Below are positions 13,822 through 20,519 of a stretch of DNA of 24,181 bases, one piece after another (the stretch's first letter is position 1; the number at the start of each line of letters is the position of its first letter). A model generated the notes under the pieces. The model did no database searches, had not been told where the DNA came from, and worked only from the letters and a program-made list of their open reading frames with translations. The position numbers and the translations under genes were made by a program. Origin of the DNA: Pseudomonadota bacterium (lineage in GTDB: Bacteria > Pseudomonadota > Alphaproteobacteria > Rhizobiales > Xanthobacteraceae); the NCBI GenBank assembly GCA_023442085.1, contig JAEZMT010000455.1, positions 1 through 24,181 of the forward strand, given 5' to 3'.

Positions 13822-14432
13822 AGCAGCTCGGCGAGACGCCGCTCATCGATCCCACCGCGCAGGTGCGCGCCTCCACCCTCGGCCGCTACACCGAGGTCGG
13901 TCCGCGCACCAAGCTGCTCGAAGTGGAGATGGGCGACTATTCCTACGTGGTGAACGATTCCGACATCGCCTATGCGCGTATCGGAAAGTTCTGCTCCATC
14001 GCTGCCATGACCCGGCTCAATCCGGGCAATCACCCTACCTGGCGGGCGTCCCAGTCCCACTTCCTCTATCGCGCCTCCGCCTATTTCCCGGGCGAGGAGG
14101 ACGAGGCGGACTTTTTCCAGTGGCGGCGCGACCAGCAGCTGACCATGGGGCATGATGTCTGGATCGGCCATGGCGCGGTGGTGCTGGCCGGCCGCAGCAT
14201 CGGCACAGGGGCGGTGGTGGCGGCGGGTGCGGTGGTGTCGAAGGATGTGCCGGCTTACGCCATCGTCGCCGGCGTGCCCGCGCGCATCGTGAAGTGGCGT
14301 TTCCCGGAGAAGATCGCTGCCCGCCTGCAGGCGCTCGGCTGGTGGGACTGGACCCACGCGCAGCTCCGCGCCGCCCTCCCGGACTTTCGCAACCTCCCGA
14401 TTGAGGCGTTTCTCGAGAAATACGAGGGCTGA
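13818..14432 (+). CDS. Left-handed beta-helix acetyltransferase, phosphonate-associated type
   Basis: A 204-residue hexapeptide-repeat acyltransferase. Hexapeptide coils run from IDPTAQVRASTLGRYTEVGP and resume at MGHDVWIGHGAVVLAGRSIGTGAVVAAGAVVSKDV (given here in outline, 110-144), with an insertion loop between carrying the probable catalytic His72 in NPGNHPTW. This layout is that of the transferase hexapeptide family found beside DUF1045 genes in phosphonate operons. The GTG start overlaps the DUF1045 stop as GTGA, so the pair is translationally coupled and probably acts on the same metabolite. A chloramphenicol-acetyltransferase-like activity is an alternative by fold but not favoured by context. 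Confidence 0.88.
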   Translation: MKQLGETPLIDPTAQVRASTLGRYTEVGPRTKLLEVEMGDYSYVVNDSDIAYARIGKFCSIAAMTRLNPGNHPTWRASQSHFLYRASAYFPGEEDEADFFQWRRDQQLTMGHDVWIGHGAVVLAGRSIGTGAVVAAGAVVSKDVPAYAIVAGVPARIVKWRFPEKIAARLQALGWWDWTHAQLRAALPDFRNLPIEAFLEKYEG

Positions 14433-14510
14433 GGGCCGGTCGTCAGCCAGCCAAATACCGTCCGCGCCCGGCCGCTCCCCTTCGACGCGGAACGGTGCTA
14501 ATCATCGGCG

Positions 14511-15557
14511 ATGATGCGTTCTCCCGCGAACAAGGCCCCTTCCGACAGCGCTCCCGACGGCTCTGGCGAGATGGCGTCCGTCCCCCATGTCCATCCCGCG
14601 TCCGTGGTCTCCGCGCTCGCGACCCTCGATGCCGAGAAGGCCGGGCTCGAAGCCCTGTCCAAGGCCATGGCCGGCCCGCTGGGCGCCGCCTTCGAGGTGG
14701 CGGTGGCGACCATCCAGAATTCCCACGGCCGGGTCATCATCACCGGCATGGGCAAGAGCGGGCATGTGGCGCGCAAGATCGCCGCGACGCTCGCCTCCAC
14801 CGGCACGCCGGCCCATTACGTCCATCCCGCCGAGGCCAGCCACGGCGACCTCGGCATGATCACCACCGACGACGTGATCGTCGCCTTGTCGTGGTCGGGC
14901 GAGACGGTGGAACTGCGCGACCTCGTGGAGTATTCGCGCCGGTTTGACGTGCCGCTCATCGCCTTCACCTCCAATGCGACGAGCGCGCTGGCGTCCTCGG
15001 CGAGCGTGGTGCTGACCCTGCCGGTGGCACAGGAGGCCTGCCCGCACGGGCTCGCCCCCACCACCTCCACCCTCATGCAGCTGGCGCTGGGCGATGCGCT
15101 GGCGGTGGCGCTGCTGCAGAGCCGCGGCTTCACCGCGCTCGATTTCCGCCAGCTGCATCCGGGGGGCAAGCTGGGCGCCAGCCTGAAGTTCGTGCGCGAC
15201 GTGATGCGCGCGGGCGAGGCGGTGCCGCTGGTCAAGAGTGGGACGCAGATGGGCGCCGCATTGGTGGAGATGAGCGCCAAGGGCCTCGGCTGCGTGGGCG
15301 TGGTGGGCGAGGACGGAGCCCTCGCCGGCATCGTCACCGACGGCGACCTGCGCCGCCACATGGCCAACGACCTGGCCGCCCGCACGGTGGACGAGATCAT
15401 GACCCCCGCGCCGCGAACCGTGCGGCCGGATCAGCTCGCCTCTGAGGCGCTCAACATCCTGAACGCGCGCAAGATCACCGCGCTTCTGGTGGTGGAGGAC
15501 AGGGCGCCGGTTGGCGTGCTGCACATCCACGATCTGCTGCTCACCGGCATCGCCTGA
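14511..15557 (+). CDS. kdsD: Arabinose-5-phosphate isomerase KdsD (KpsF)
   Basis: Converts D-ribulose 5-phosphate to D-arabinose 5-phosphate, the first step to Kdo and thus lipopolysaccharide. The 348-residue product has an SIS domain with GMGKSGH (79-85), HGDLGM and SWSGET (127-132), the HPGGKLG linker, and two C-terminal CBS domains ending in GVLHIHDLL. This is the full KdsD/KpsF order and length. Two adjacent ATGs (14511, 14514) have no strong ribosome-binding site; the ATG at 14571, just before the conserved region, is an alternative start. The gene is monocistronic here, 78 bases after the acetyltransferase and convergent with ampD. Confidence 0.93.
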   Translation: MMRSPANKAPSDSAPDGSGEMASVPHVHPASVVSALATLDAEKAGLEALSKAMAGPLGAAFEVAVATIQNSHGRVIITGMGKSGHVARKIAATLASTGTPAHYVHPAEASHGDLGMITTDDVIVALSWSGETVELRDLVEYSRRFDVPLIAFTSNATSALASSASVVLTLPVAQEACPHGLAPTTSTLMQLALGDALAVALLQSRGFTALDFRQLHPGGKLGASLKFVRDVMRAGEAVPLVKSGTQMGAALVEMSAKGLGCVGVVGEDGALAGIVTDGDLRRHMANDLAARTVDEIMTPAPRTVRPDQLASEALNILNARKITALLVVEDRAPVGVLHIHDLLLTGIA

Positions 15558-15560
15558 GCC

Positions 15561-15579
15561 GCGGGCGGGGCGCGCCCGC
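15561..15579. terminator. Possible hairpin between convergent kdsD and ampD
   Basis: GCGGGCG (15561-15567) and CGCCCGC (15573-15579) form a 7-bp stem four bases after the kdsD stop in a 65-base convergent gap. There is no T tract on either side. It is the only termination candidate seen here. Confidence 0.3.
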
Positions 15580-15622
15580 TCAAGCCCGCGCGGCGCATGA
15601 GCGAAGGCTTATCCCACGTCGC

Positions 15623-16402
15623 TCAGGCGACCGGGATCGCGCTCTCCGGCCGGCTCGCGATCAGGTTGCGCAGGGTGAGAAGCGTGGAGGCATCCGCCAC
15701 ACCGTCCACCTGCGAGGGGCGGAAATGGCGCTGGAAGGCGGCCACCACCTCGGCCGTACCCGCATCATAGGTATCCTCAAGGCCGATGCGGTAGCCGTAA
15801 TAGGCCAGCATCGCCTTGAGCGCGGCCACCGGCTCCCCTGCATCCCCGAGCATGAAGAAGCGGCCGCCGGTGGGGGCGGCTTCCGGGACCAGATGGCCGA
15901 CGCCTGCGCCATGGAGCGCCGCCCACGGAAAGCGCTCGCCCGGATCGCGCTTGCGCGCCGGGGCGATGTCCGAATGGGCGAGCACGCGGTCGGCGCGGAT
16001 GCCATGGCGGGCGACGATATCCCGCGAGAGGGCGATCACCCGCGCGATTTGCGCCTCCGGAAAGGGCGGCAGGCCGAAATCGTGGCCGCCGTTGACGATC
16101 TCGATGCCGATGGAGCGTGAATTGGTATCGGTGATGCCTTCCCAGGACGACAGGCCCGCGTGCCACGCGCGCGCGCCTTCAGCCACCATCTGCACGACGC
16201 TTCCGTCCTCGCGCACCACATAATGGCAGGAGACCTCCGCCGCCGGCGTGCGCAGCAGCTCGATGGCGGCCTCGGCATTCTCCATGCCGGTGTAGTGCAG
16301 CACGAGCATGTCCACGGCGGCCTTGCGCCCGCCGAAATTGGGGGACTGGACGAGCGCGTCCACCAGCGCGGTATCGGGCGCGAGAAGGGCTGGCACGTCC
16401 AT
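15623..16402 (-). CDS. ampD: N-acetylmuramoyl-L-alanine amidase, AmpD type with peptidoglycan-binding domain
   Basis: A zinc amidase (Amidase_2) that cleaves the MurNAc-L-Ala bond of anhydro-muropeptides in cell-wall recycling. In the 259-residue product the zinc ligands are His36 (LVLHYTGM), His143 (LAHSDIAP) and Asp153 (KRDPG); the core ends around residue 175. A C-terminal peptidoglycan-binding helical domain follows (about 185-245, with VVAAFQRHFRPSQVDGVAD). No signal peptide is seen, consistent with a cytosolic AmpD, although AmpD proper often lacks the extra domain and AmiD-like proteins have it with a lipoprotein signal. The ATG at 16402 shares its A with the TGA of the upstream TerB-DnaJ gene, so the two are coupled. 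Confidence 0.88.
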   Translation of the reverse strand: MDVPALLAPDTALVDALVQSPNFGGRKAAVDMLVLHYTGMENAEAAIELLRTPAAEVSCHYVVREDGSVVQMVAEGARAWHAGLSSWEGITDTNSRSIGIEIVNGGHDFGLPPFPEAQIARVIALSRDIVARHGIRADRVLAHSDIAPARKRDPGERFPWAALHGAGVGHLVPEAAPTGGRFFMLGDAGEPVAALKAMLAYYGYRIGLEDTYDAGTAEVVAAFQRHFRPSQVDGVADASTLLTLRNLIASRPESAIPVA

Positions 16403-17106
16403 CACAGCCCCCGCTGCCGGGCGATGGCGGAATACGCCGCATTGAGCGCCGCCACCCGGTCGTTGGCGAGCTTGATGGCGGCGGGCGGCAGGCCGCGGCC
16501 GGCGAGACGGTCGGGGTGGTGGGCGGAGACGAGCGCGCGCCAATGGGCTTTCACCTCGTCGTCTCCGGCGTCCGGATCGAGATCGAGCACGGCGTAGGGA
16601 TCGCCCGGCCGGCGCACATGGCGCGCCTCGATGCGCTCATAGGCCGGACCCTCGAAGCCGAGAATGCCGCCTACCTCGGCGAGGAAGACGAGTTCCTTCT
16701 CGTGCAGCGCGTGGTCCGCCTTGGCGACGTGGAAGAGGGCGTCGAGCAGGTCTTCCCGCGTGTCCGGCGCGTCGGCGAACATGTCGGCGACCTGACGGGC
16801 GTAAGCCTCGAAGCCGGCGGTGTCCTGCTTGGCGAGATTGTAGACGCGTGCCACCGCATCAAGATCCTCGGGCGGGATCTCGAACACCTCGCGGAACGCT
16901 TCCACCTCCGCCGGCACCACCACGCCGTCGGCCTTGGCCATCTTGGCGGACAGCGCGATGAGGGCGATGGAGAAGGCGGCCGGCTTGGGCGCGGGGGCCA
17001 GCAGCACGCGGTCGAGCACATGCCCGGCCAAAGCCCCGAGCAGGGCGCCGAGCGGCCCCCCCAGCGCAAATCCCATGCCCGCCCCGCCGATGAGACCGTA
17101 AGCCAC
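16402..17106 (-). CDS. TerB-DnaJ protein, DjlA-like
   Basis: A 234-residue co-chaperone-like protein. A glycine-rich hydrophobic N-terminus (GLIGGAGMGFALGGPLGALLGALAG) may sit in the membrane, followed by a TerB-like helical domain (about 45-160) with the paired acidic segments KADGVVVPAEVE and KADHALHEKE, then a C-terminal J domain (about 170-232) with HPD (197-199). This is the DjlA architecture; DjlA stimulates DnaK in stress and capsule signalling. The GTG at 17106 is chosen because GGAGGA lies four bases upstream on the minus strand; the TTG at 17154 would place 16 residues inside a palindromic repeat. It is coupled to ampD by a one-base stop/start overlap. Confidence 0.87.
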   Translation of the reverse strand: MAYGLIGGAGMGFALGGPLGALLGALAGHVLDRVLLAPAPKPAAFSIALIALSAKMAKADGVVVPAEVEAFREVFEIPPEDLDAVARVYNLAKQDTAGFEAYARQVADMFADAPDTREDLLDALFHVAKADHALHEKELVFLAEVGGILGFEGPAYERIEARHVRRPGDPYAVLDLDPDAGDDEVKAHWRALVSAHHPDRLAGRGLPPAAIKLANDRVAALNAAYSAIARQRGL

Positions 17107-17134
17107 CTGATCCTCCGGATCCGTTCCGGCGGAG

Positions 17135-17251
17135 CTAGAGCGCGATCCGATCAAGTTGAATCAACTTGATCGGTGAATCGCCCTCTCAACTCAAGAAAGA
17201 GACGCGTGATCCGATCTGATTGCGACGCAATCAGATCGGCGCGTGCTCTAG
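17135..17251. repeat. Palindromic mosaic intergenic element (RIME-like)
   Basis: A 117-base non-coding element bounded by ctagagc (17135-17141) and its inverse gctctag (17245-17251). It contains two perfect palindromes: 13-1-13 at 17147-17173 (arm CCGATCAAGTTGA) and 14-1-14 at 17211-17239 (arm CCGATCTGATTGCG), joined by an A+T-richer spacer. Each is preceded by a GATCC. This resembles the palindromic mosaic elements dispersed in rhizobial and related genomes, by structure not by a database match. It lies between the SoxYZ-like gene and the TerB-DnaJ gene and could form strong hairpins in the transcript. Confidence 0.75.
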
Positions 17252-17288
17252 AGCAGGGATGCGGCGTCTGCAAGGCGGCGCGTGCGAA

Positions 17289-18131
17289 TCAGCTCCCGTT
17301 GCCCGGGAAGGTGCGGGCGAAGACCTTCCCTTCCGTGTCCTCGGCGCGGACCGAGACGGGCTCGGCGGAGGGGGTGAAGCTGAAGCGGAAGGTCGGGTCC
17401 TCGCTGATGGAGATGCCGCCCTCCATGGCGAAGATGAGCCTGGCCCCCTGCTTCACCTGAACCTCCCGCACGAACCAGGCCGGCGTGTAGCCGCGCGTCG
17501 CCTCGTCCATCTGCAGGCCGGAGAAATTCGGATGGCGGATCTGCACCTGTGCCTCCGGCCGTCCGGCCTCGGCGAAGGAGCGGAAACGAATCTCGCCGAG
17601 CCTGGCGATGCTCTCCGCCGTGTCCTTGGTGGCCGGCGCGGAACAGCCGCCCGCCGCCTTCACGTAGGCCTTCGTCATGAGGAGGGCGCCGTCGCTCGTC
17701 TCGGCCACGGCGCGCACCCAGCTGTAGGAATTCACGCGCACCCGCACGGACAGCGAGAAGGTCCGGATGCCGTCGCCGAACGCGAACCGGCCGGCCACCG
17801 GGGCGGGATTCTCATCGATGATGAGCGTCACTGCCTTTAGCGTGCGTGGATCGTCCTTCGGCAGGTCGAGGGCGAGGGTGAGCGGCACGAGCGCTGCATC
17901 CTCGGCCCGGCCGGGAGCGTCGATCCGCACCGCCTTGCCCGCGTCCACGATCTGCCCGGACGGGAAAATGTCGCCGCGGATTGAGGCCCAGGTCGCCTCA
18001 GGCCGATCGGCATCGGCCTGCGCGGACTGGGCGGCGGCGGGGGAGGCCAGCGGCACGATGGGAAGCGCCGGAAGCAGTGCTGCGAGCACGGCGCCTGTGG
18101 CGGCCGACACGCGCGGAAAAGAGCGCTTCAT
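17289..18131 (-). CDS. Quinoprotein-associated SoxYZ-like carrier protein
   Basis: A 280-residue secreted fusion of a SoxY-like and a SoxZ-like domain. A signal peptide (to about residue 35, PAAAQ) is followed by the SoxY-like half (about 45-160) ending in AAGGCS with a single Cys163. In SoxY the analogous C-terminal GGC cysteine is the covalent carrier of sulfur intermediates; here it lies between the two domains. The SoxZ-like half (about 175-270) has the beta-rich RHPNFSGLQMDEATR and GGISISEDPTFRFSF blocks. This fusion family is known next to PQQ dehydrogenases, with unknown cargo. GGAGG precedes the ATG at 18131. It is the last gene of the xox unit, 74 bases after the CxxxCW gene. Confidence 0.88.
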   Translation of the reverse strand: MKRSFPRVSAATGAVLAALLPALPIVPLASPAAAQSAQADADRPEATWASIRGDIFPSGQIVDAGKAVRIDAPGRAEDAALVPLTLALDLPKDDPRTLKAVTLIIDENPAPVAGRFAFGDGIRTFSLSVRVRVNSYSWVRAVAETSDGALLMTKAYVKAAGGCSAPATKDTAESIARLGEIRFRSFAEAGRPEAQVQIRHPNFSGLQMDEATRGYTPAWFVREVQVKQGARLIFAMEGGISISEDPTFRFSFTPSAEPVSVRAEDTEGKVFARTFPGNGS

Positions 18132-18205
18132 GGCATGACCTCCCAGTTCGTTCCTGGCCTTGCCGGCCGTCTTGTGCCGCCGCCTGTCGACGGCGGAGGG
18201 ATTGG

Positions 18206-18808
18206 TTACGGACGTGGCTCCGCCACCTCCAGCGGCAGGCCGGCCTCGCCCCAGCCGTCCACGCCGGTGGGAAACCAGGACACGTTCCGGTAGCCGTAGG
18301 ACATGGCGCGCTTGGCGGCGTTCCACGACATCCAGCAATCACGCTGGCAGAAAATCACCAGGGGCGCGTTCACATCGCCGCGCGTGACGGCGGAAAGGCC
18401 GTTGCGGAAATATGCCTCGGTTTCCGCATTGATCGCGCCGAAGCCCACGTTCGGCAGCCAGACGGCGCCGGGAATGGTCGAATGGGGCGGGTCGCGCCAC
18501 ACCGTTCCCGGCGGGAGGCTGGCGGGTTTGGGCGGACGCGGCAGCACGTCCACGAAGGCGGTGCCCCCCCTGCGCCAGAGTTCCGCCGCGGCCGCCGCAT
18601 CGAGCACCCGAGCGCCACTGAGCGTCGCTGGCACCGGCGACCGATAGGCTTCGAGCCGGTATCCCTCCGGCTCAGCCGGGGGAGGGGCGGTGATGGCGGC
18701 AGGTTGCGTCGATTGGGCGAGGGACGGCGGGGCGAGCAGCGCAAGCCCCGCGAGCACGGCCATGGCGAGGAGGCGGCGCCGCCTCATGCTCTTGATTTTC
18801 CGGCTCAT
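18206..18808 (-). CDS. PQQ-catabolism-associated CxxxCW rhodanese-like protein
   Basis: A 200-residue periplasmic protein of the family found with PQQ-dependent alcohol oxidation. A signal peptide with a basic MSRKIKSMRRRR start (cleavage near SLAQ) is followed by a rhodanese-like fold: AFVDVLP, IPGAVWLPN, and the active loop FCQRDCWMSWNAAKRA with Cys154, Cys158 and Trp159. The two cysteines are three residues apart, although the family is usually named for a CXXCW motif. A thiol-redox or persulfide-carrying role is inferred, compatible with the SoxYZ-like partner encoded just downstream. The ATG overlaps the xoxJ stop (ATGA), showing coupling; an internal ATG at 18787 is an alternative start. 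Confidence 0.9.
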   Translation of the reverse strand: MSRKIKSMRRRRLLAMAVLAGLALLAPPSLAQSTQPAAITAPPPAEPEGYRLEAYRSPVPATLSGARVLDAAAAAELWRRGGTAFVDVLPRPPKPASLPPGTVWRDPPHSTIPGAVWLPNVGFGAINAETEAYFRNGLSAVTRGDVNAPLVIFCQRDCWMSWNAAKRAMSYGYRNVSWFPTGVDGWGEAGLPLEVAEPRP

Positions 18809-19698
18809 TGGCCCGGCGTCCCCGCGGGCGGGGGAATCGGCTGTCCGTCCTCGTCCAGCAGCGGGACATGATAGGCGACGAGCACCTTCTCGATATCGTC
18901 GGCGCGCTTGCGCAGGATGGTGTTGAGCGTCTGCTTCCAGATGTGGTCCGTGGGGCGCACGCCCATGGTGATCCGGTAGGCCAGCGCCGGACGCGCAGCC
19001 TCCTTCACCAGCGGGATCACCTTGAGCCGCGTAGCGGACCGCGCGGCGAAATAGCCGGCGGTCGGCCCCCAGAGCAGGCCGCCGTCGATCTCGCCGGCAT
19101 CAAGGCTCGCCAGCATCTCCTCGGCCGGAGAGGCATAGCGCCGGTCCACTAGAAGCGAATAGGTGCGGGCATTGCCGATGAGCCCAAGCTCGAGCAGGTG
19201 GTCGGCGGGCGGGGTCGCGGCAATGACGCCGAGCTTCGCGCTCTTCAGCTTCGGGTCCGACAGCTGGGTCACGCCGTCGAGCGGGCCGCCGGCCTTCACC
19301 ACCAGCACGAACACCGATTCGTAATAGGGATTGGTGTGCAGCACGAGATCGGCACCGGCGACGTAGCCGATGATGACGTCGCACAGGCGGCGGCCGAGCG
19401 TGTTGCGCACGAAGCCGGGGCCCTGCGGCATCAGGTAATTGCGCACGGGCACCTTGAGCTCGTCCGCGACGATGGCCGCGATCTTGTTTTCGAACCCTTC
19501 TCCCGCCGCGTTTGAGAACGGCATGTTGGCGGGATCGGCGCACACCCGGAGGGCGTCCGCCGAAACCTGATCGGGGATCTGCTGCCCACCCGCTCCGGAG
19601 GGACTGAGCAGCAGGATGGCGGCGAGAGCTGCCGTCGCGAGCGACGCCAGCAACGGCGCGAACCGTTCCCTACTCGCCGAGGCAGGCCTTCTCGGCAT
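18805..19698 (-). CDS. xoxJ: XoxJ: quinoprotein-associated periplasmic binding-like protein
   Basis: The 297-residue XoxJ/MoxJ family protein, related to extracellular solute-binding proteins but not encoded with a permease here. After a basic N-terminus and hydrophobic signal segment (to about residue 37), the diagnostic opening LRVCADPANMPFSN and GEGFENKIA blocks appear, followed by GFVRNTLG..CDVIIGY, PYYESVFVLV and the closing DHIWKQTLNTILRKR. Family members are needed for or assist methanol dehydrogenase maturation or activation, possibly by handling apo-enzyme; the role here is by homology. ATG at 19698 has AGGAGAT eight bases upstream and overlaps the last 29 bases of xoxG. Confidence 0.92.
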   Translation of the reverse strand: MPRRPASASRERFAPLLASLATAALAAILLLSPSGAGGQQIPDQVSADALRVCADPANMPFSNAAGEGFENKIAAIVADELKVPVRNYLMPQGPGFVRNTLGRRLCDVIIGYVAGADLVLHTNPYYESVFVLVVKAGGPLDGVTQLSDPKLKSAKLGVIAATPPADHLLELGLIGNARTYSLLVDRRYASPAEEMLASLDAGEIDGGLLWGPTAGYFAARSATRLKVIPLVKEAARPALAYRITMGVRPTDHIWKQTLNTILRKRADDIEKVLVAYHVPLLDEDGQPIPPPAGTPGQ

Positions 19699-20212
19699 CG
19701 GTGATCTCCTTCGACTTGTCGTCACGCTTGGCGGGTCGGACACGGCCGATCGCGTCGTCGGAGCGGGCGCGCAGGTAGACGTAGAGGTCGTCCAGGTAGC
19801 ACATGACGTTCTTGTTCAGGCCGAACGAGGGCATCACCCGGTCATTGCCGCCGCCGAGATTCTGGCGACCGCCTACGACCACTTCGCTGAACTGGTCGAA
19901 GTTCATGGTCTTGAGCGAATCCACCAGCGAGGGCGCATAGGTGGAACCCATGCCGTCGGGGCCATGACAGACGTGGCATTCGGCATGATAGCGGCGGTAG
20001 CCGGAATAGGTCAGCCAGTCCACCTGCCCGTCGGGCTTGATGTTGTAGGTGGGCGCGCCGGCGACGTCGAAATAGCGGCCACCTTCCTCCTTCACGGGTT
20101 TCGGATCCGCAGGCTTGGTGGTCTCGGCGAGCGAGGCGGTGCTGGCGAGGGCGAATGAGAACGCGGCCAGGAAGCAGGCGCCGGCGCGGGTCGGGGGGAC
20201 GAAAGAAACCAC
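19670..20212 (-). CDS. xoxG: XoxG: c-type cytochrome accepting electrons from XoxF
   Basis: A 180-residue secreted monohaem cytochrome c. The signal peptide covers roughly residues 8-29 (ending LAE). The haem site is CHVCH (79-83), with Met127 of RVMPSFG as likely axial ligand; the C-terminus carries MCYLDDLYVYLRARSDDAIGR and a basic tail ending in a second lone cysteine. The pattern and position between xoxF and xoxJ match XoxG, the periplasmic acceptor that passes electrons to terminal oxidases. There is no ATG; GTG at 20212 is preferred because GGAGAG lies upstream and the signal peptide begins there. A longer frame to 20488 runs through the xoxF terminator and is rejected. Confidence 0.92.
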   Translation of the reverse strand: MVSFVPPTRAGACFLAAFSFALASTASLAETTKPADPKPVKEEGGRYFDVAGAPTYNIKPDGQVDWLTYSGYRRYHAECHVCHGPDGMGSTYAPSLVDSLKTMNFDQFSEVVVGGRQNLGGGNDRVMPSFGLNKNVMCYLDDLYVYLRARSDDAIGRVRPAKRDDKSKEITDAEKACLGE

Positions 20213-20519
20213 ACGATCTCTCCAAAACGACGGACGAAGGGCGAAGACGGCGCTGCCATGGCAACCGGTCCGTCTACGGTTTCGCGAGTAGAGCCCTCGA
20301 GCCGGCGGCCCGTGCGCGGACACGGCCGGTGCCGAAGGAATGGTCCCGGATGAACGTCCTTCCGATCGGCTCGGCTCACCAGGATTCGGGCGCAGGTCCG
20401 CGTTCCGGCGTTGGCCGGCAAAGCGCTCCTGCCCCCTGGAAAAGGATCGGGCCGGCGGGGGTCTCCCCAGGCCGGCCCGAATGCGCATGCGGGATGCGCC
20501 TGGCCTTAACGCCGCCCGA
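20213..20519. other. Intergenic region between xoxF and xoxG
   Basis: A 307-base gap. It holds the xoxF terminator hairpin near its xoxF end (20440-20480). The remaining ~230 bases upstream of xoxG show no credible gene and no clear promoter boxes, although their length is enough for a separate xoxG promoter or a processed leader. Confidence 0.6.
20440..20480 (-). terminator. Intrinsic terminator downstream of xoxF
   Basis: Arms TCGGGCCGGC (20447-20456) and GCCGGCCCGA (20471-20480) are a perfect 10-bp match, with an inner GGGG/CCCC pairing around TCT. On the minus strand the hairpin is followed by ATCCTTTTCC. It lies 40 bases beyond the xoxF stop. Confidence 0.8.

Noticed and set aside
17107..17154. 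N-terminal extension of the TerB-DnaJ protein from TTG at 17154
   Set aside because: It would begin inside a perfect palindrome of the mosaic element, while GTG at 17106 has a good GGAGGA just upstream.
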